From contig NZ_CANLZZ010000005.1 in the NCBI RefSeq assembly GCF_947495725.1, positions 124,001-188,000 on the forward strand: a stretch of 64,000 bases of DNA, in the 5' to 3' direction. The translations under genes and the position numbers were made by a program. The DNA comes from an uncultured Lutibacter sp. (GTDB lineage Bacteria > Bacteroidota > Bacteroidia > Flavobacteriales > Flavobacteriaceae). Shown in pieces: positions 1 to 7,811 of this stretch; position 1 is the stretch's first letter; each line of letters opens with the position of its first letter. Under the pieces are notes generated by a model. It ran no database searches, was not told the origin of the DNA, and saw only the letters and a program-made list of their open reading frames with translations.

Positions 1-1209
1 AAGTATGGCGATGAAGGTGATCGATTAATTTTTAAAATTCTAAATTCGGGAGATTATTTAAAAAAAGTTGATGAAGGCTTACTTTCTGAAAAAGATAGTT
101 TAAAGGTAACCTCAAAAATTTCGGAAAAAGCTTTACGTTACGATTTAACAGTGCCTTTTGCACGCTACGTGGTACAACATCAAAACGAAATTGAATTTCC
201 TTTTAAAAGATATCAAATGCAACCAGTTTGGCGTGCAGACAGACCACAAAAAGGTCGGTTTAGAGAATTTTACCAATGCGATGCAGATGTTGTTGGTAGT
301 AAAGGATTGTGGCAGGAAGTTGAGTTTGTTCAATTATACGATGCTGTTTTTAGCAAGTTAAAGTTAGTTGGTACAACTATAAAGCTTAACAACAGAAAAA
401 TACTTGCAGGAATTGCTGAAATTATTGGCGCAAAAGATAAATTAATAGATTTTACAGTTGCACTTGATAAGTTAGATAAAATTGGGGCAGAAGGAGTAAC
501 TAACGAAATGTTAAGTAAGGGAATTTCTGAAGACGCTATTGAAAAAGTACAACCATTGTTTAATTTTAATGGCAGTAACCAGGAGAAATTAAATCAGCTA
601 CAAGAAATGTTGGCTGAATCTGAAGAAGGAATAAAAGGTGTTGAGGATTTAAGATTTATTGTTGATAATGTGGAAGCATTAGGTTTACAATCGGCAAATT
701 TAGATTTAGATGTAACACTTGCAAGAGGGTTAAACTATTATACTGGAGCAATTTATGAGGTTTCTGCACCTAAAGGTGTAAGTATGGGATCCATTGGTGG
801 TGGCGGAAGATATGATGATTTAACTGGAATATTTGGATTGAAAGATGTGAGTGGAGTAGGAATTTCATTTGGATTGGATAGAATTTATTTGGTATTAGAT
901 GAATTAAATTTATTTGATGAAGTGGAGCTTCCAAAACCAAGAGTTTTATTCATAAATTTTGGAGAAAATGAAGCGAGCTATTGTATGAAAGCCTTAGTTG
1001 AATTCAGAAAAAAAGGCATTAAATCAGAATTGTATCCAGATAGTGCTAAAATGAAAAAACAAATGAATTATGCAAATAGAAGAGAAATTCCATTTGTTGT
1101 AATTGTAGGTTCAACAGAAATTGAAAATCATAATTTTACGTTAAAAAATATGCAAACTGGTGATCAGCAAGTATGTAGTTTAGAAGAATTACTCAAAATC
1201 ACTGCCTAA
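1..1209 (+). CDS. hisS: Histidyl-tRNA synthetase, 5'-truncated by the window edge
   Basis: Class II aminoacyl-tRNA synthetase that charges tRNA-His with histidine in the cytoplasm. The reading frame is open from base 1 and runs 402 codons to a TAA, so the true start lies outside the window; the family is usually about 450-460 residues, so roughly 50 residues including motif 1 are missing. Visible motifs are LRYDLTVPFARYV and FREFYQCDADVVG (motif 2 region), the histidine-binding LARGLNYYTGAIYEV, GGGGRYDDL, and motif 3 (GISFGLDRI). The last 90 or so residues form the anticodon-binding domain. An internal ATG at 151 is not the real start, because it lies after motif 2 has begun. folE follows after 43 bp, with its own promoter-like box. 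Confidence 0.97.
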   Translation, partial: KYGDEGDRLIFKILNSGDYLKKVDEGLLSEKDSLKVTSKISEKALRYDLTVPFARYVVQHQNEIEFPFKRYQMQPVWRADRPQKGRFREFYQCDADVVGSKGLWQEVEFVQLYDAVFSKLKLVGTTIKLNNRKILAGIAEIIGAKDKLIDFTVALDKLDKIGAEGVTNEMLSKGISEDAIEKVQPLFNFNGSNQEKLNQLQEMLAESEEGIKGVEDLRFIVDNVEALGLQSANLDLDVTLARGLNYYTGAIYEVSAPKGVSMGSIGGGGRYDDLTGIFGLKDVSGVGISFGLDRIYLVLDELNLFDEVELPKPRVLFINFGENEASYCMKALVEFRKKGIKSELYPDSAKMKKQMNYANRREIPFVVIVGSTEIENHNFTLKNMQTGDQQVCSLEELLKITA

Positions 1210-1226
1210 TTTTAAAAAGTAAGTTG

Positions 1227-1234
1227 TAAATTTG
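1227..1234 (+). promoter_or_regulatory. Bacteroidota -7 box upstream of folE
   Basis: TAAATTTG matches the Bacteroidota housekeeping -7 consensus TAnnTTTG and lies 19 bp before the folE ATG, just after the hisS stop. No clear TTG -33 element is seen 17-20 bp further upstream, so the call rests on one box and its position. Confidence 0.5.
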
Positions 1235-1252
1235 CGAGCTAATTGAAAGATA

Positions 1253-1939
1253 ATGTTTGAAGGTAAAGACATAATGACAAATAAAATAGATGAATTAGGA
1301 GAAGATCATATTGGTTCTTCTGCTAAAACTCCTTTAAGAGATGATGCATTTAAATTATCTGATGAAGAAAAAAGAAAACGTATAGAAAGTAGTGTGCGTG
1401 ATATTTTGGATACATTAGGAATGGATTTAAATGATGACAGTATAAAAGGCACTCCGAGAAGAGTGGCAAAAGCTTATGTAGATGAAATATTTGGAGGATT
1501 AAATCCTGCAAATCGACCAAAATTATCCACATTTGATAATAATTATAAGTATGGTGAAATGTTAGTAGAAAAAAACATTGTGGTTTATTCTACCTGCGAG
1601 CATCATTTATTACCTATAATTGGACGTGCTCATGTTGCTTATATTTCTAACGGAAACGTTATTGGTTTGTCTAAAATGAACAGAATAGTAGACTATTTTG
1701 CAAAAAGACCACAAGTTCAAGAACGTTTAACTATGCAAGTAGTTCAGGCGCTACAACAAGCTATGGGAACTGAAGATGTTGCTTGTGTTATTGACGCAAA
1801 ACACTTATGTGTAAATTCAAGAGGTGTTAAAGATATTGACAGTAGTACTGTAACTTCAGAATTTGGTGGTAAATTTAAAGACAAAGACGTTCGAAGAGAG
1901 TTTTTAGATTATATTAAAATGGATACGGATTTTGATTAA
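1253..1939 (+). CDS. folE: GTP cyclohydrolase I
   Basis: Converts GTP to 7,8-dihydroneopterin triphosphate, the first step of the folate and pterin pathways. The 228-residue product has the family core: STCEHHLLP (zinc ligands C115 and H118), then DAKHLCVNSRGV (third ligand C186) and a TSEFGGKF end. The N-terminal 45 residues are a variable acidic extension, as is common in this family. The start could be the ATG at 1253 or the in-frame ATG at 1274; both follow the promoter-like box, and the first is kept because nothing excludes it. A large inverted repeat follows the stop codon. Confidence 0.95.
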   Translation: MFEGKDIMTNKIDELGEDHIGSSAKTPLRDDAFKLSDEEKRKRIESSVRDILDTLGMDLNDDSIKGTPRRVAKAYVDEIFGGLNPANRPKLSTFDNNYKYGEMLVEKNIVVYSTCEHHLLPIIGRAHVAYISNGNVIGLSKMNRIVDYFAKRPQVQERLTMQVVQALQQAMGTEDVACVIDAKHLCVNSRGVKDIDSSTVTSEFGGKFKDKDVRREFLDYIKMDTDFD

Positions 1940-1961
1940 TTTATATTCAAATTTAAGATAT

Positions 1962-2101
1962 AAAAAAAGGCTGACTTAAAAATATTGAAAGCCGTCATTC
2001 TGAATTTATTTCAGAATCTCATCATACTATTTAATTTAAATATGAGAACCTGAGAACAGTTCAGGTTGACGAAAATTTCACTTTTAAGTCAGTCTTTTTT
2101 T
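1962..2101. repeat. Composite inverted-repeat element after folE (possible terminator)
   Basis: Two outer arms of 20 bases, at 1962-1981 and 2082-2101, are complementary at 19 positions plus one G-T pair; each ends in a run of A or T. Between them lie two further small palindromes, one around TTCTGAATTTATTTCAGAA near 1999-2017 and one pairing AACCTGA with TCAGGTT near 2047-2066. The RNA could fold into a three-armed structure ending in U-rich sequence, so it may terminate folE. The inner sequences resemble repeat fragments near 14.9, 18.5 and 20.1 kb, so this looks like a copy of a dispersed non-coding element. Confidence 0.75.
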
Positions 2102-2169
2102 ATGAAAATAGTTATTCTATTTCTTATAAAATTTAATGAATATTTAAATGTTAAAAAATTTGTTTTTCT

Positions 2170-3012
2170 ATGAAAATGATTCAGAATAAGGTATGTTGCT
2201 TTTTATTTGCATTGTTATTTTTAATTAATGCAAATTCGCAAGAAAAAGTAAAAACTGCTACTACAGATAACACATGGAGTATGCTAAAAACAGATGCAAA
2301 CTTAATTTTAGGTGGAGTAAAAAATGCTTATACGAGACCGCTTCATTGGCAAAAAAAAGATTGGTTAACTTTTGGAGGAATAGCTGCAGGAACAGCCTTA
2401 CTTTATATTTATGATGAACAAACAAGTGAGTATTTTGTAAATCAGGAAGAAAGTGCTCCAAATATGTTGAAAGAAATAGGATGGTATTATGGAAGCCCTC
2501 AAAATTTCTTTATGATAAGCGCAGGTATTTACAGTTATGGATTGTTTGCTAAAAATGATAAATTTAGACATACAGGAGTCCTTATAATTTCATCTGCCGT
2601 GGCAACGGGGTTAATACAAACTATTAGTAAAAATGCCTTTGGACGAGCTAGACCATCACAAAATGTTGGGAGCAAGGAGTTTAAATTTATGAGTAAAGAA
2701 CCAGGTTATCATTCTTTTCCTTCAGGCCATTCCATACTATCATTTACCGCTTCGCACGCAATAGCAAAGCAATTTAAAAACATTTGGATTAAAAGTGGAA
2801 TCTATGCCGTTGGTTTAATTGCTCCTGTTTCAAGATTATGGGCGGGTGCACATTGGTTAACCGACGTTACTTTAGGTATGGTACTAAGTGTTGTTATTGT
2901 TGATGGTGTAGATAAATTTTTATCTAAAAAGAAGAACGAAATTAAAGACAAAAAATTTTCATGGAAAGTAAATGCTGGTGTTGGTAAAATTGGTGTTGTT
3001 GGAGTATTTTAA
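2170..3012 (+). CDS. PAP2-family phosphatase, membrane or secreted
   Basis: Type 2 phosphatidic acid phosphatase fold; members dephosphorylate lipid phosphates or undecaprenyl pyrophosphate on the outer side of the inner membrane. The 280-residue protein begins with a signal-type helix (residues 1-23, ending NANSQ) and has several further membrane segments. All three PAP2 signatures are present: K154 with RARP (159-162), PSGH (184-187), and SRLWAGAHWLTD with R222, H228 and D232. The substrate cannot be read from sequence; recycling of undecaprenyl pyrophosphate or lipid A dephosphorylation are both possible. The gene converges with the PrsW-like gene and overlaps its 3' end by 4 bp. Confidence 0.88.
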   Translation: MKMIQNKVCCFLFALLFLINANSQEKVKTATTDNTWSMLKTDANLILGGVKNAYTRPLHWQKKDWLTFGGIAAGTALLYIYDEQTSEYFVNQEESAPNMLKEIGWYYGSPQNFFMISAGIYSYGLFAKNDKFRHTGVLIISSAVATGLIQTISKNAFGRARPSQNVGSKEFKFMSKEPGYHSFPSGHSILSFTASHAIAKQFKNIWIKSGIYAVGLIAPVSRLWAGAHWLTDVTLGMVLSVVIVDGVDKFLSKKKNEIKDKKFSWKVNAGVGKIGVVGVF

Positions 3013-3692
3013 TTGCTTGAATTTATAAAAAATGAATTTTGTTGATGAATTTTTATTGCCTTTTTTGCAAGTACTAACCCAATAAATAGTGATACAAAAG
3101 CTCCAATAGCAATTCCAGGAATAAAGTTTATAAAAATAAAAAAATCATAAGCACCATGGAAAAGTATTGCACCACCTAAACCAATTAAATTCCAATATGC
3201 TTTTTTGTTCGAAAATTTTGCTTTTCCCATAAAATAACCCATTATAACGGCAAATGTTGCATGAGCAGGAATAGCGGTAAAAGCTCTTAAAAAAGCAGTT
3301 GTTAAACCACTTTCCATTACATAAAAGATGTTTTCAACGGCGGCAAAACCCATAGAAACCATAACTGCATAAATAATTCCATCAAAAGGTTCGTTAAACG
3401 ATTTTTTTGGCTGTGAATAATATCTTACAATTATATACTTACTAAACTCTTCTATAAGTGCAACAACAAAAAATGCTTTTATAAATTGATCAAGCACACT
3501 ATATTCATCAGATTGTGGTAAATAATTATCATACAATGTATATAGTGCAAAACTAATAAGTATACTTACTATTGCACCCAATAGAAAGTTTTTTAACAAG
3601 GCCATTTTAGACTCTTTTTCAAATTTATCTTTTATATAAATATAAACGATTACAATTATTACGGGTGCGAGTGAAGCAATTAAAATAGTCAT
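3009..3692 (-). CDS. PrsW-family intramembrane metalloprotease
   Basis: Multi-pass membrane protein of 227 residues with the PrsW/CPBP-like catalytic pattern: EEFSK (E81, E82, K85), a glutamate-asparagine pair in AAVENIFYV (E110, N111), a histidine in IPAHATFAVIMGY (H134) and a second in LFHGAYDF (H169, D173). PrsW of Bacillus cleaves an anti-sigma factor at site 1; whether this protein does so is unknown, and no anti-sigma factor gene is adjacent. At least six hydrophobic segments are visible. The start is ATG. It lies 14 bp downstream of the DUF2752 gene and is probably the last gene of a minus-strand run coming from about 4.7 kb. Confidence 0.85.
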   Translation of the reverse strand: MTILIASLAPVIIVIVYIYIKDKFEKESKMALLKNFLLGAIVSILISFALYTLYDNYLPQSDEYSVLDQFIKAFFVVALIEEFSKYIIVRYYSQPKKSFNEPFDGIIYAVMVSMGFAAVENIFYVMESGLTTAFLRAFTAIPAHATFAVIMGYFMGKAKFSNKKAYWNLIGLGGAILFHGAYDFFIFINFIPGIAIGAFVSLFIGLVLAKKAIKIHQQNSFFINSSN

Positions 3693-3706
3693 AAATTAAG
3701 TTTATG

Positions 3707-4114
3707 TTAATGTGGCGCTAATAGATTAAATGGATATAAGGGTAAGTTTCTTAATATCCAAAAAACAACAGCTATAATAATAAAAATAATTGGTAGTTTG
3801 GGATGGTTTAAAACACTTTTAAAATGAGTGTTAAAAAGTATATTTAAACCTTTAATTACAATTTGATAAGCTAAAAATAATAAGCCTATTACAAACAAAA
3901 CGTTTTGTTGTAAAGCTTCAAAAATATTAAAATTTAATAAACTATGAGCTGCTCTTTGGCTACCACAACCAGGGCAATAAACTCCTGTTGTAACAAATAA
4001 CGGGCATTTTGGAAAAAATGTTACTTTGGTTGGATTAACCATAAAATACAAAAATGCTACTACTCCAAAAAGTAGTAGCATTGCTATATGTTTTAATTTA
4101 ATTGATTGTAACAA
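3707..4114 (-). CDS. DUF2752 small membrane protein
   Basis: Short membrane protein with the DUF2752 signature CPLF-VTTGVYCPGCGSQRA: cysteines C37, C47 and C50 followed by R54, then two or three more hydrophobic helices. Function of the family is unknown. The longest frame begins with TTG at 4114, directly against the stop of the preceding CCC-motif gene. An in-frame ATG at 4081 (product starting MLLLFGVV) is a reasonable alternative and would give 124 residues. Forms a three-gene set with the next two entries. Confidence 0.8.
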   Translation of the reverse strand: MLQSIKLKHIAMLLLFGVVAFLYFMVNPTKVTFFPKCPLFVTTGVYCPGCGSQRAAHSLLNFNIFEALQQNVLFVIGLLFLAYQIVIKGLNILFNTHFKSVLNHPKLPIIFIIIAVVFWILRNLPLYPFNLLAPH

Positions 4115-4438
4115 TTAACTTGCTTGTTCAATTAATTCTTTATACATATCCATTTGTTCTTGCCAGCTTCCACTAAAAATAGCATATAATAATTGTAACA
4201 CTGCAATTGCTCCAATTACAATTCCAATTATTGAAGTAATTTTACCTGTATTGGCATTTCCTTCCCCAGTATAAAGTGATGGATCTTCATTATATATAGC
4301 CATTGCTTTTTTAGAATTGCTTAGTCCAATAAAACCAAATATTAGTCCAGGTAATCCCATACAGCAACAAGCGGTAACAATAGAAATAATTCCAAATATT
4401 AATGAATTTTGTGCGTGAGGAAGTTTTTGTTTTTCCAT
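4115..4438 (-). CDS. CCC-motif membrane protein (DUF4190-like)
   Basis: Small protein of 107 residues with two hydrophobic segments: the first (about 13-40) contains the triple cysteine CCC at 24-26 followed by MGLPGLIFGFIGL, and the second spans about 66-90. Proteins like this are common in Flavobacteriia and are often named after the CCC motif; their role is not known. It sits between two DUF2752 genes with 12 bp and 0 bp spacing, which suggests co-transcription and possibly a shared membrane assembly. Confidence 0.8.
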   Translation of the reverse strand: MEKQKLPHAQNSLIFGIISIVTACCCMGLPGLIFGFIGLSNSKKAMAIYNEDPSLYTGEGNANTGKITSIIGIVIGAIAVLQLLYAIFSGSWQEQMDMYKELIEQAS

Positions 4439-4450
4439 AGTGATTTAAGT

Positions 4451-4744
4451 TTATGTTAGTTTTAAAATATAATTAGCTAATATAATTATAACATTTATAA
4501 AAAATAAGTATTTCAGGATTAAATGACCTATTTTAAAGTCAAATTTTAAGTGTAAAATTAAGTAAACAAACATTATTATTAAAGTGAAAAGAGCAGGATA
4601 CATTTTAAATGATTGTATAAACTCTCCTTTCAGCAAAAGAATAATTGCTCGTTGCATTCCACAACCCATACATTCTTGATTTAAATATTGTTTCCAAGAA
4701 CAAGATAGTAAGTTGCTTTCTAAAAAATCAATTATTTTATTCAA
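4451..4744 (-). CDS. Second DUF2752 small membrane protein
   Basis: 97-residue protein with the same family core as the gene at 3707-4114, in shorter form: C15, then ECMGCGMQRA with C25, C28 and R32, followed by two or three hydrophobic helices. The only plausible start is TTG at 4744. It is the first gene of a minus-strand set with the CCC-motif and second DUF2752 genes. The two paralogues are clearly divergent, so this is not a recent duplication. Confidence 0.75.
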   Translation of the reverse strand: MNKIIDFLESNLLSCSWKQYLNQECMGCGMQRAIILLLKGEFIQSFKMYPALFTLIIMFVYLILHLKFDFKIGHLILKYLFFINVIIILANYILKLT

Positions 4745-4774
4745 AAAAACTTTTTTTTATAAAAGTATAAAAAA

Positions 4775-5407
4775 TTATAGATTTCCTTTAACCAATCTAA
4801 AAATATAATGCATTTCTCCTGCTATTTGTTTGTTAACTTCTAAGTATTTTTCTGCTTGAAGTTTAGAATTATCCGAGTTTTTCGGATCGGTAAAAGGCAA
4901 ATAGAATTGCTCTATTGCATCTGAAATATGCGGACATTTTGTATTTGAACTAGAGCAGGTTGTTAATGCTATAAATGGAGTATTAATACAATCGCTGTTA
5001 TATAATTTTGAAAATGCAATAATTGGTTGAGGACACTCTTTATAACTAATTGAGTAATAAGGGTTGTTATGAGAGAATTTTAAAATTTTAAAATTAAATC
5101 CTACTTCTTGTAACGTTTTTACTGTGTTTCTGTAAAAGGATGTAACTATAGTCCCTCCGGAAAAACAATGTATATTGTTAAGATTAAAAAATGTGGTTGC
5201 GTAATTTGCCCATATTTGTGCTAATTGACTTCTTCTGCTATTATGAATACAAATAAAATTTAAATTAACGGTTTTATGTAATTGTAATTCGTTACAAATA
5301 GTTAAAGCAATTTCCATTAATAAATCAATTCTTTCTTCAGAAATTAAGATTTCATTATACGATTTTATAAAAAAATCTTTAGTATTTGTAGCAACAGTTT
5401 TAATCAT
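4775..5407 (-). CDS. Low-molecular-weight phosphatase / ArsC-like protein
   Basis: Cytoplasmic protein of 210 residues carrying the LMW protein-tyrosine-phosphatase loop C-X5-R (C53-IHNSR-R59, then S60) at the end of a first beta strand, FICIHNSRRSQLAQIW. This family includes tyrosine phosphatases and thioredoxin-type arsenate reductases. Additional cysteines (for example C-S-S-S-N-T-K-C about 150-158) could supply the resolving cysteines of an arsenate reductase, but no arsenic-resistance genes are adjacent. An N-terminal helical extension of about 45 residues precedes the catalytic loop. ATG start; divergent from the Smr-domain gene. Confidence 0.75.
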   Translation of the reverse strand: MIKTVATNTKDFFIKSYNEILISEERIDLLMEIALTICNELQLHKTVNLNFICIHNSRRSQLAQIWANYATTFFNLNNIHCFSGGTIVTSFYRNTVKTLQEVGFNFKILKFSHNNPYYSISYKECPQPIIAFSKLYNSDCINTPFIALTTCSSSNTKCPHISDAIEQFYLPFTDPKNSDNSKLQAEKYLEVNKQIAGEMHYIFRLVKGNL

Positions 5408-5411
5408 ACCC

Positions 5412-5419
5412 TATTTTTG
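5412..5419 (+). promoter_or_regulatory. Bacteroidota -7 box for the Smr-domain gene
   Basis: TATTTTTG fits TAnnTTTG in the gap between the divergent genes at 5407 and 5478. It would give a leader of about 50 nt for the Smr gene. A TTTG lies 23 bp upstream (5385-5388), slightly further than the usual -33 spacing. Confidence 0.45.
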
Positions 5420-5477
5420 TACTAAAATAGATTTTATACGTATTTTTAATATTTCTAAAAAATTATTTAAAAGTTAA

Positions 5478-6041
5478 ATGATGAGTTTTAAAATAGGAGA
5501 TGAGGTTGCAGTTTTAGATGATGTTATTAAAGGGAAGGTAATTGAGGTGAAACCAACAAGCATTATTATAGAAACAAGCGATGGTTTTTCTTTTGGATTT
5601 GCTCCAAACGAATTGGTTGTAATTAAAGAAAGCCAGTTTGAACTTTCTAAATATAGCGATATATCAAATGAAGATTTATTGGTTAAAGAAAGTGATTTTA
5701 AGAAGAAAAAAGCACCAAAGTTTAAGTCGGATTTAAAAGTAGATAAACAACCACCAATGGAAGTTGATTTGCATATTGGGCAGCTCACTAAATCGTCAAG
5801 AGGAATGGATAATTACGATATGTTAAATTTGCAAATTGAAACCGCAAAACATAAAATTGAATACGCAATTAGAAACAGAATTCCTAAAATAGTGTTTATT
5901 CACGGTGTTGGAGAAGGAGTGTTAAAATCGGAATTAGAGTTTTTATTTAAAAATTACCATGTCGATTTTTACGCCGCTAATTATAAAAAGTACGGATTAG
6001 GTGCAACAGAAGTTTACGTTTACCAAAACCCTAAAAAATAA
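5478..6041 (+). CDS. Smr-domain protein with N-terminal Tudor/KOW-like domain
   Basis: 187-residue protein. Residues 3-50 look like a small beta-barrel (IGDEVAVLDDVIKGKVIEV) of the kind placed before Smr domains in Bacteroidota, and residues about 94-184 form an Smr domain with the typical VDLH (96-99) and the IHGVGEGVLKSEL loop (141-153). Smr domains, known from the MutS2 C-terminus, are nucleic-acid-binding or nicking modules; here MutS parts are absent, so it is a stand-alone form. Two adjacent ATG codons (5478 and 5481) are equally good starts. A charged linker with KKKKAPKFK joins the domains. Confidence 0.85.
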   Translation: MMSFKIGDEVAVLDDVIKGKVIEVKPTSIIIETSDGFSFGFAPNELVVIKESQFELSKYSDISNEDLLVKESDFKKKKAPKFKSDLKVDKQPPMEVDLHIGQLTKSSRGMDNYDMLNLQIETAKHKIEYAIRNRIPKIVFIHGVGEGVLKSELEFLFKNYHVDFYAANYKKYGLGATEVYVYQNPKK

Positions 6042-6042
6042 C

Positions 6043-6525
6043 TTAATTAGGATAAGTTCCAAAATCAAACGATTCGAAAAATATACGTTCATTATTATCT
6101 AAAAATAACAAATCCGATATAGAAATATCATAAGTATATCCAGCTACTGTTACTTCATCATCTTCTAAAACTTCAATAGTGTTTATAATAATTGTGCCAG
6201 ATTCAGCATCTAATTCTTTTAAAACCAATGGAGTAGAGGGTGGTATTTCTTGGCAGAAATACGAATCTCCAATTCCTTCGTCAAAAATTCTGTAAGTAAC
6301 ACTTCCAGTTGAAATAGAATAGGTTTTTTCTCCTGCAGTTTCACCAAATTGAGTATCGGATAATGAAAGTATAATAACCTCTGTACTTTCGGTGTTTAAT
6401 TTATACAATACTAAATCGCCACAACTTTTTATAGTATCGGTAAACTCAAACGCCGGAACATCAAAATCACCATCATTACAAGAAAACACTGTAAACGCAA
6501 CAAAAAGGTAAAATAATTTTTTCAT
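6043..6525 (-). CDS. Predicted lipoprotein, unknown function
   Basis: 160-residue protein beginning with a lipoprotein signal peptide, MKKLFYLFVAFTVFSC, with the lipidated cysteine at 16 followed by ND. The mature part is acidic and beta-rich, with repeated DDE and TDT stretches, and has a second cysteine pair (C35 and another near C92) that could form a disulfide. No known domain is recognised. It converges with the Smr-domain gene (1 bp between stops) and diverges from the cysteine desulfurase gene. Confidence 0.75.
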   Translation of the reverse strand: MKKLFYLFVAFTVFSCNDGDFDVPAFEFTDTIKSCGDLVLYKLNTESTEVIILSLSDTQFGETAGEKTYSISTGSVTYRIFDEGIGDSYFCQEIPPSTPLVLKELDAESGTIIINTIEVLEDDEVTVAGYTYDISISDLLFLDNNERIFFESFDFGTYPN

Positions 6526-6543
6526 TTTATAATTTTATGAAAG

Positions 6544-6551
6544 CAAAAATA
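6544..6551 (-). promoter_or_regulatory. Bacteroidota -7 box for the lipoprotein gene
   Basis: On the minus strand these bases read TATTTTTG (TAnnTTTG consensus), 18 bp before the lipoprotein ATG at 6525. The 85-bp gap to the divergent cysteine desulfurase holds one such box on each strand. No clear -33 TTG is seen. Confidence 0.45.
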
Positions 6552-6596
6552 ATTGTTTTAGATAATCTAACGCTAAATGATACCAACTATTTTAGT

Positions 6597-6604
6597 TAAT
6601 TTTG
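6597..6604 (+). promoter_or_regulatory. Bacteroidota -7 box very close to the cysteine desulfurase start
   Basis: TAATTTTG (TAnnTTTG) ends only 6 bp before the ATG at 6611. Its last three bases form the TTG at 6602 that would give a slightly longer reading frame, so that TTG is better read as promoter than as start codon. If the box is used, the transcript would have almost no leader. Confidence 0.5.
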
Positions 6605-6610
6605 CTTTTA

Positions 6611-7747
6611 ATGAAAAATATTTATTTAGACAACGCAGCAACCACTCCCATTTTACCTGAGGTAATAAGTTTAATTACCAGCTCAATGGAGACAGTTTAC
6701 GGAAATCCTTCTTCAACACATCAAATAGGTAGAAAGGCAAAATCATTGGTAGAAACTGCACGAAAAAACATTGCAAAACATTTTAATGCTGCATCTAACG
6801 AAATATTTTTCACTGCTGGTGGAAGTGAAGCCGATAATTTAATACTTAGAAATGCGGTAGTTAATTTAGGTGTTAAAGTAATTATTTCTTCAAAAATTGA
6901 GCATCATGCGGTGCTTCATACTATTGAAAGTTTAGAAAAAGAATTCAGTATTAAAGTTTTATGGGTTGATTTAAATGAAAAAGGAGGAATTAATTATGCT
7001 CATTTAGAACAGTTGTTACAAAATGAAAATGAAAAAGTATTGGTAAGTTTAATGTATATTAATAATGAAATTGGGAATATATTAAATGTAAAAAAAGTTT
7101 CAGAAATGTGCGAAGCAAACAATGCTTTATTTCATTCAGATTCAGTGCAGACAATAGGTCATTTTAAATTTGATATAACAGAAACTCCAATAGATTTTTT
7201 TGTGGCAAGTGCACATAAATTTCACGGACCAAAAGGTGTTGGTTTTGCCTATATTAAAAAAGGATTTGGAATAGCACCAATTTTACACGGAGGTGAACAA
7301 GAAAAAGGAGCAAGAGCCGGTACTGAAAATGTACATAGTATTTTAGGAATGGAAAAAGCATTAGAAATTGCCTATGCTAACTTAGAAGAAGAAGCAAGAT
7401 ACATTAAAGAATTGAAGCGTTATTTTATTGATATTTTAAAAGCAAATTTTAACAATATTGTATTTAATGGTTTTTCAGAAGATGAAAATAAGAGTAGCTA
7501 TATTATTTTAAATGTTCGTTTCCCTAAAGAATATTCAATGTTACTTTTTAATTTAGACTTAAAAGGAATTTCGGTTTCTGGAGGAAGTGCTTGTCAAAGT
7601 GGAAGTAATAAAGGTTCGCATGTTTTAAATACTATTTTAAACGAAGAATTAGCCAAACATACATCGGTACGTTTTTCTTTTAATAAGTATAATACAACAG
7701 AAGAAATTGATGAGGTTGTTACAGTGTTAAAAGGTTTGGTTGTATAA
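6611..7747 (+). CDS. Cysteine desulfurase, class V aminotransferase fold
   Basis: PLP enzyme that takes sulfur from cysteine to an active-site persulfide for Fe-S clusters or tRNA thiolation. The 378-residue product starts MKNIYLDNAATTP, the canonical N-terminus of the NifS/IscS family. The PLP lysine is K203 in SAHKFHGPKG, and the sulfur-carrying cysteine is C328 in SGGSACQSGS. IscS and NifS cannot be separated from sequence alone, and no iscU or suf genes lie nearby. The frame can be extended to TTG at 6602, but that codon is part of the -7 box. It converges with murB. Confidence 0.92.
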   Translation: MKNIYLDNAATTPILPEVISLITSSMETVYGNPSSTHQIGRKAKSLVETARKNIAKHFNAASNEIFFTAGGSEADNLILRNAVVNLGVKVIISSKIEHHAVLHTIESLEKEFSIKVLWVDLNEKGGINYAHLEQLLQNENEKVLVSLMYINNEIGNILNVKKVSEMCEANNALFHSDSVQTIGHFKFDITETPIDFFVASAHKFHGPKGVGFAYIKKGFGIAPILHGGEQEKGARAGTENVHSILGMEKALEIAYANLEEEARYIKELKRYFIDILKANFNNIVFNGFSEDENKSSYIILNVRFPKEYSMLLFNLDLKGISVSGGSACQSGSNKGSHVLNTILNEELAKHTSVRFSFNKYNTTEEIDEVVTVLKGLVV

Positions 7748-7750
7748 TTA

Positions 7751-7797
7751 GAAGTGTACTTAATTAAGTGTAGCATAGAATTACAATTTAACACTTC
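7751..7797. terminator. Possible stem-loop between converging genes
   Basis: GAAGTGT (7751-7757) pairs with ACACTTC (7791-7797), and inside it ACTTAATTAAGT (7758-7769) is a perfect 12-bp palindrome. It fills the 64-bp gap between the cysteine desulfurase and murB stops. There is no clear T-run, so termination is only a guess. Confidence 0.3.
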
Positions 7798-7811
7798 AAT
7801 ATAAAGAGTAC

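Noticed and set aside
6602-6610. TTG at 6602 as start of the cysteine desulfurase
   Set aside because: It is part of the -7 box TAATTTTG, and the ATG at 6611 gives the standard family N-terminus MKNIYLDNAATTP.
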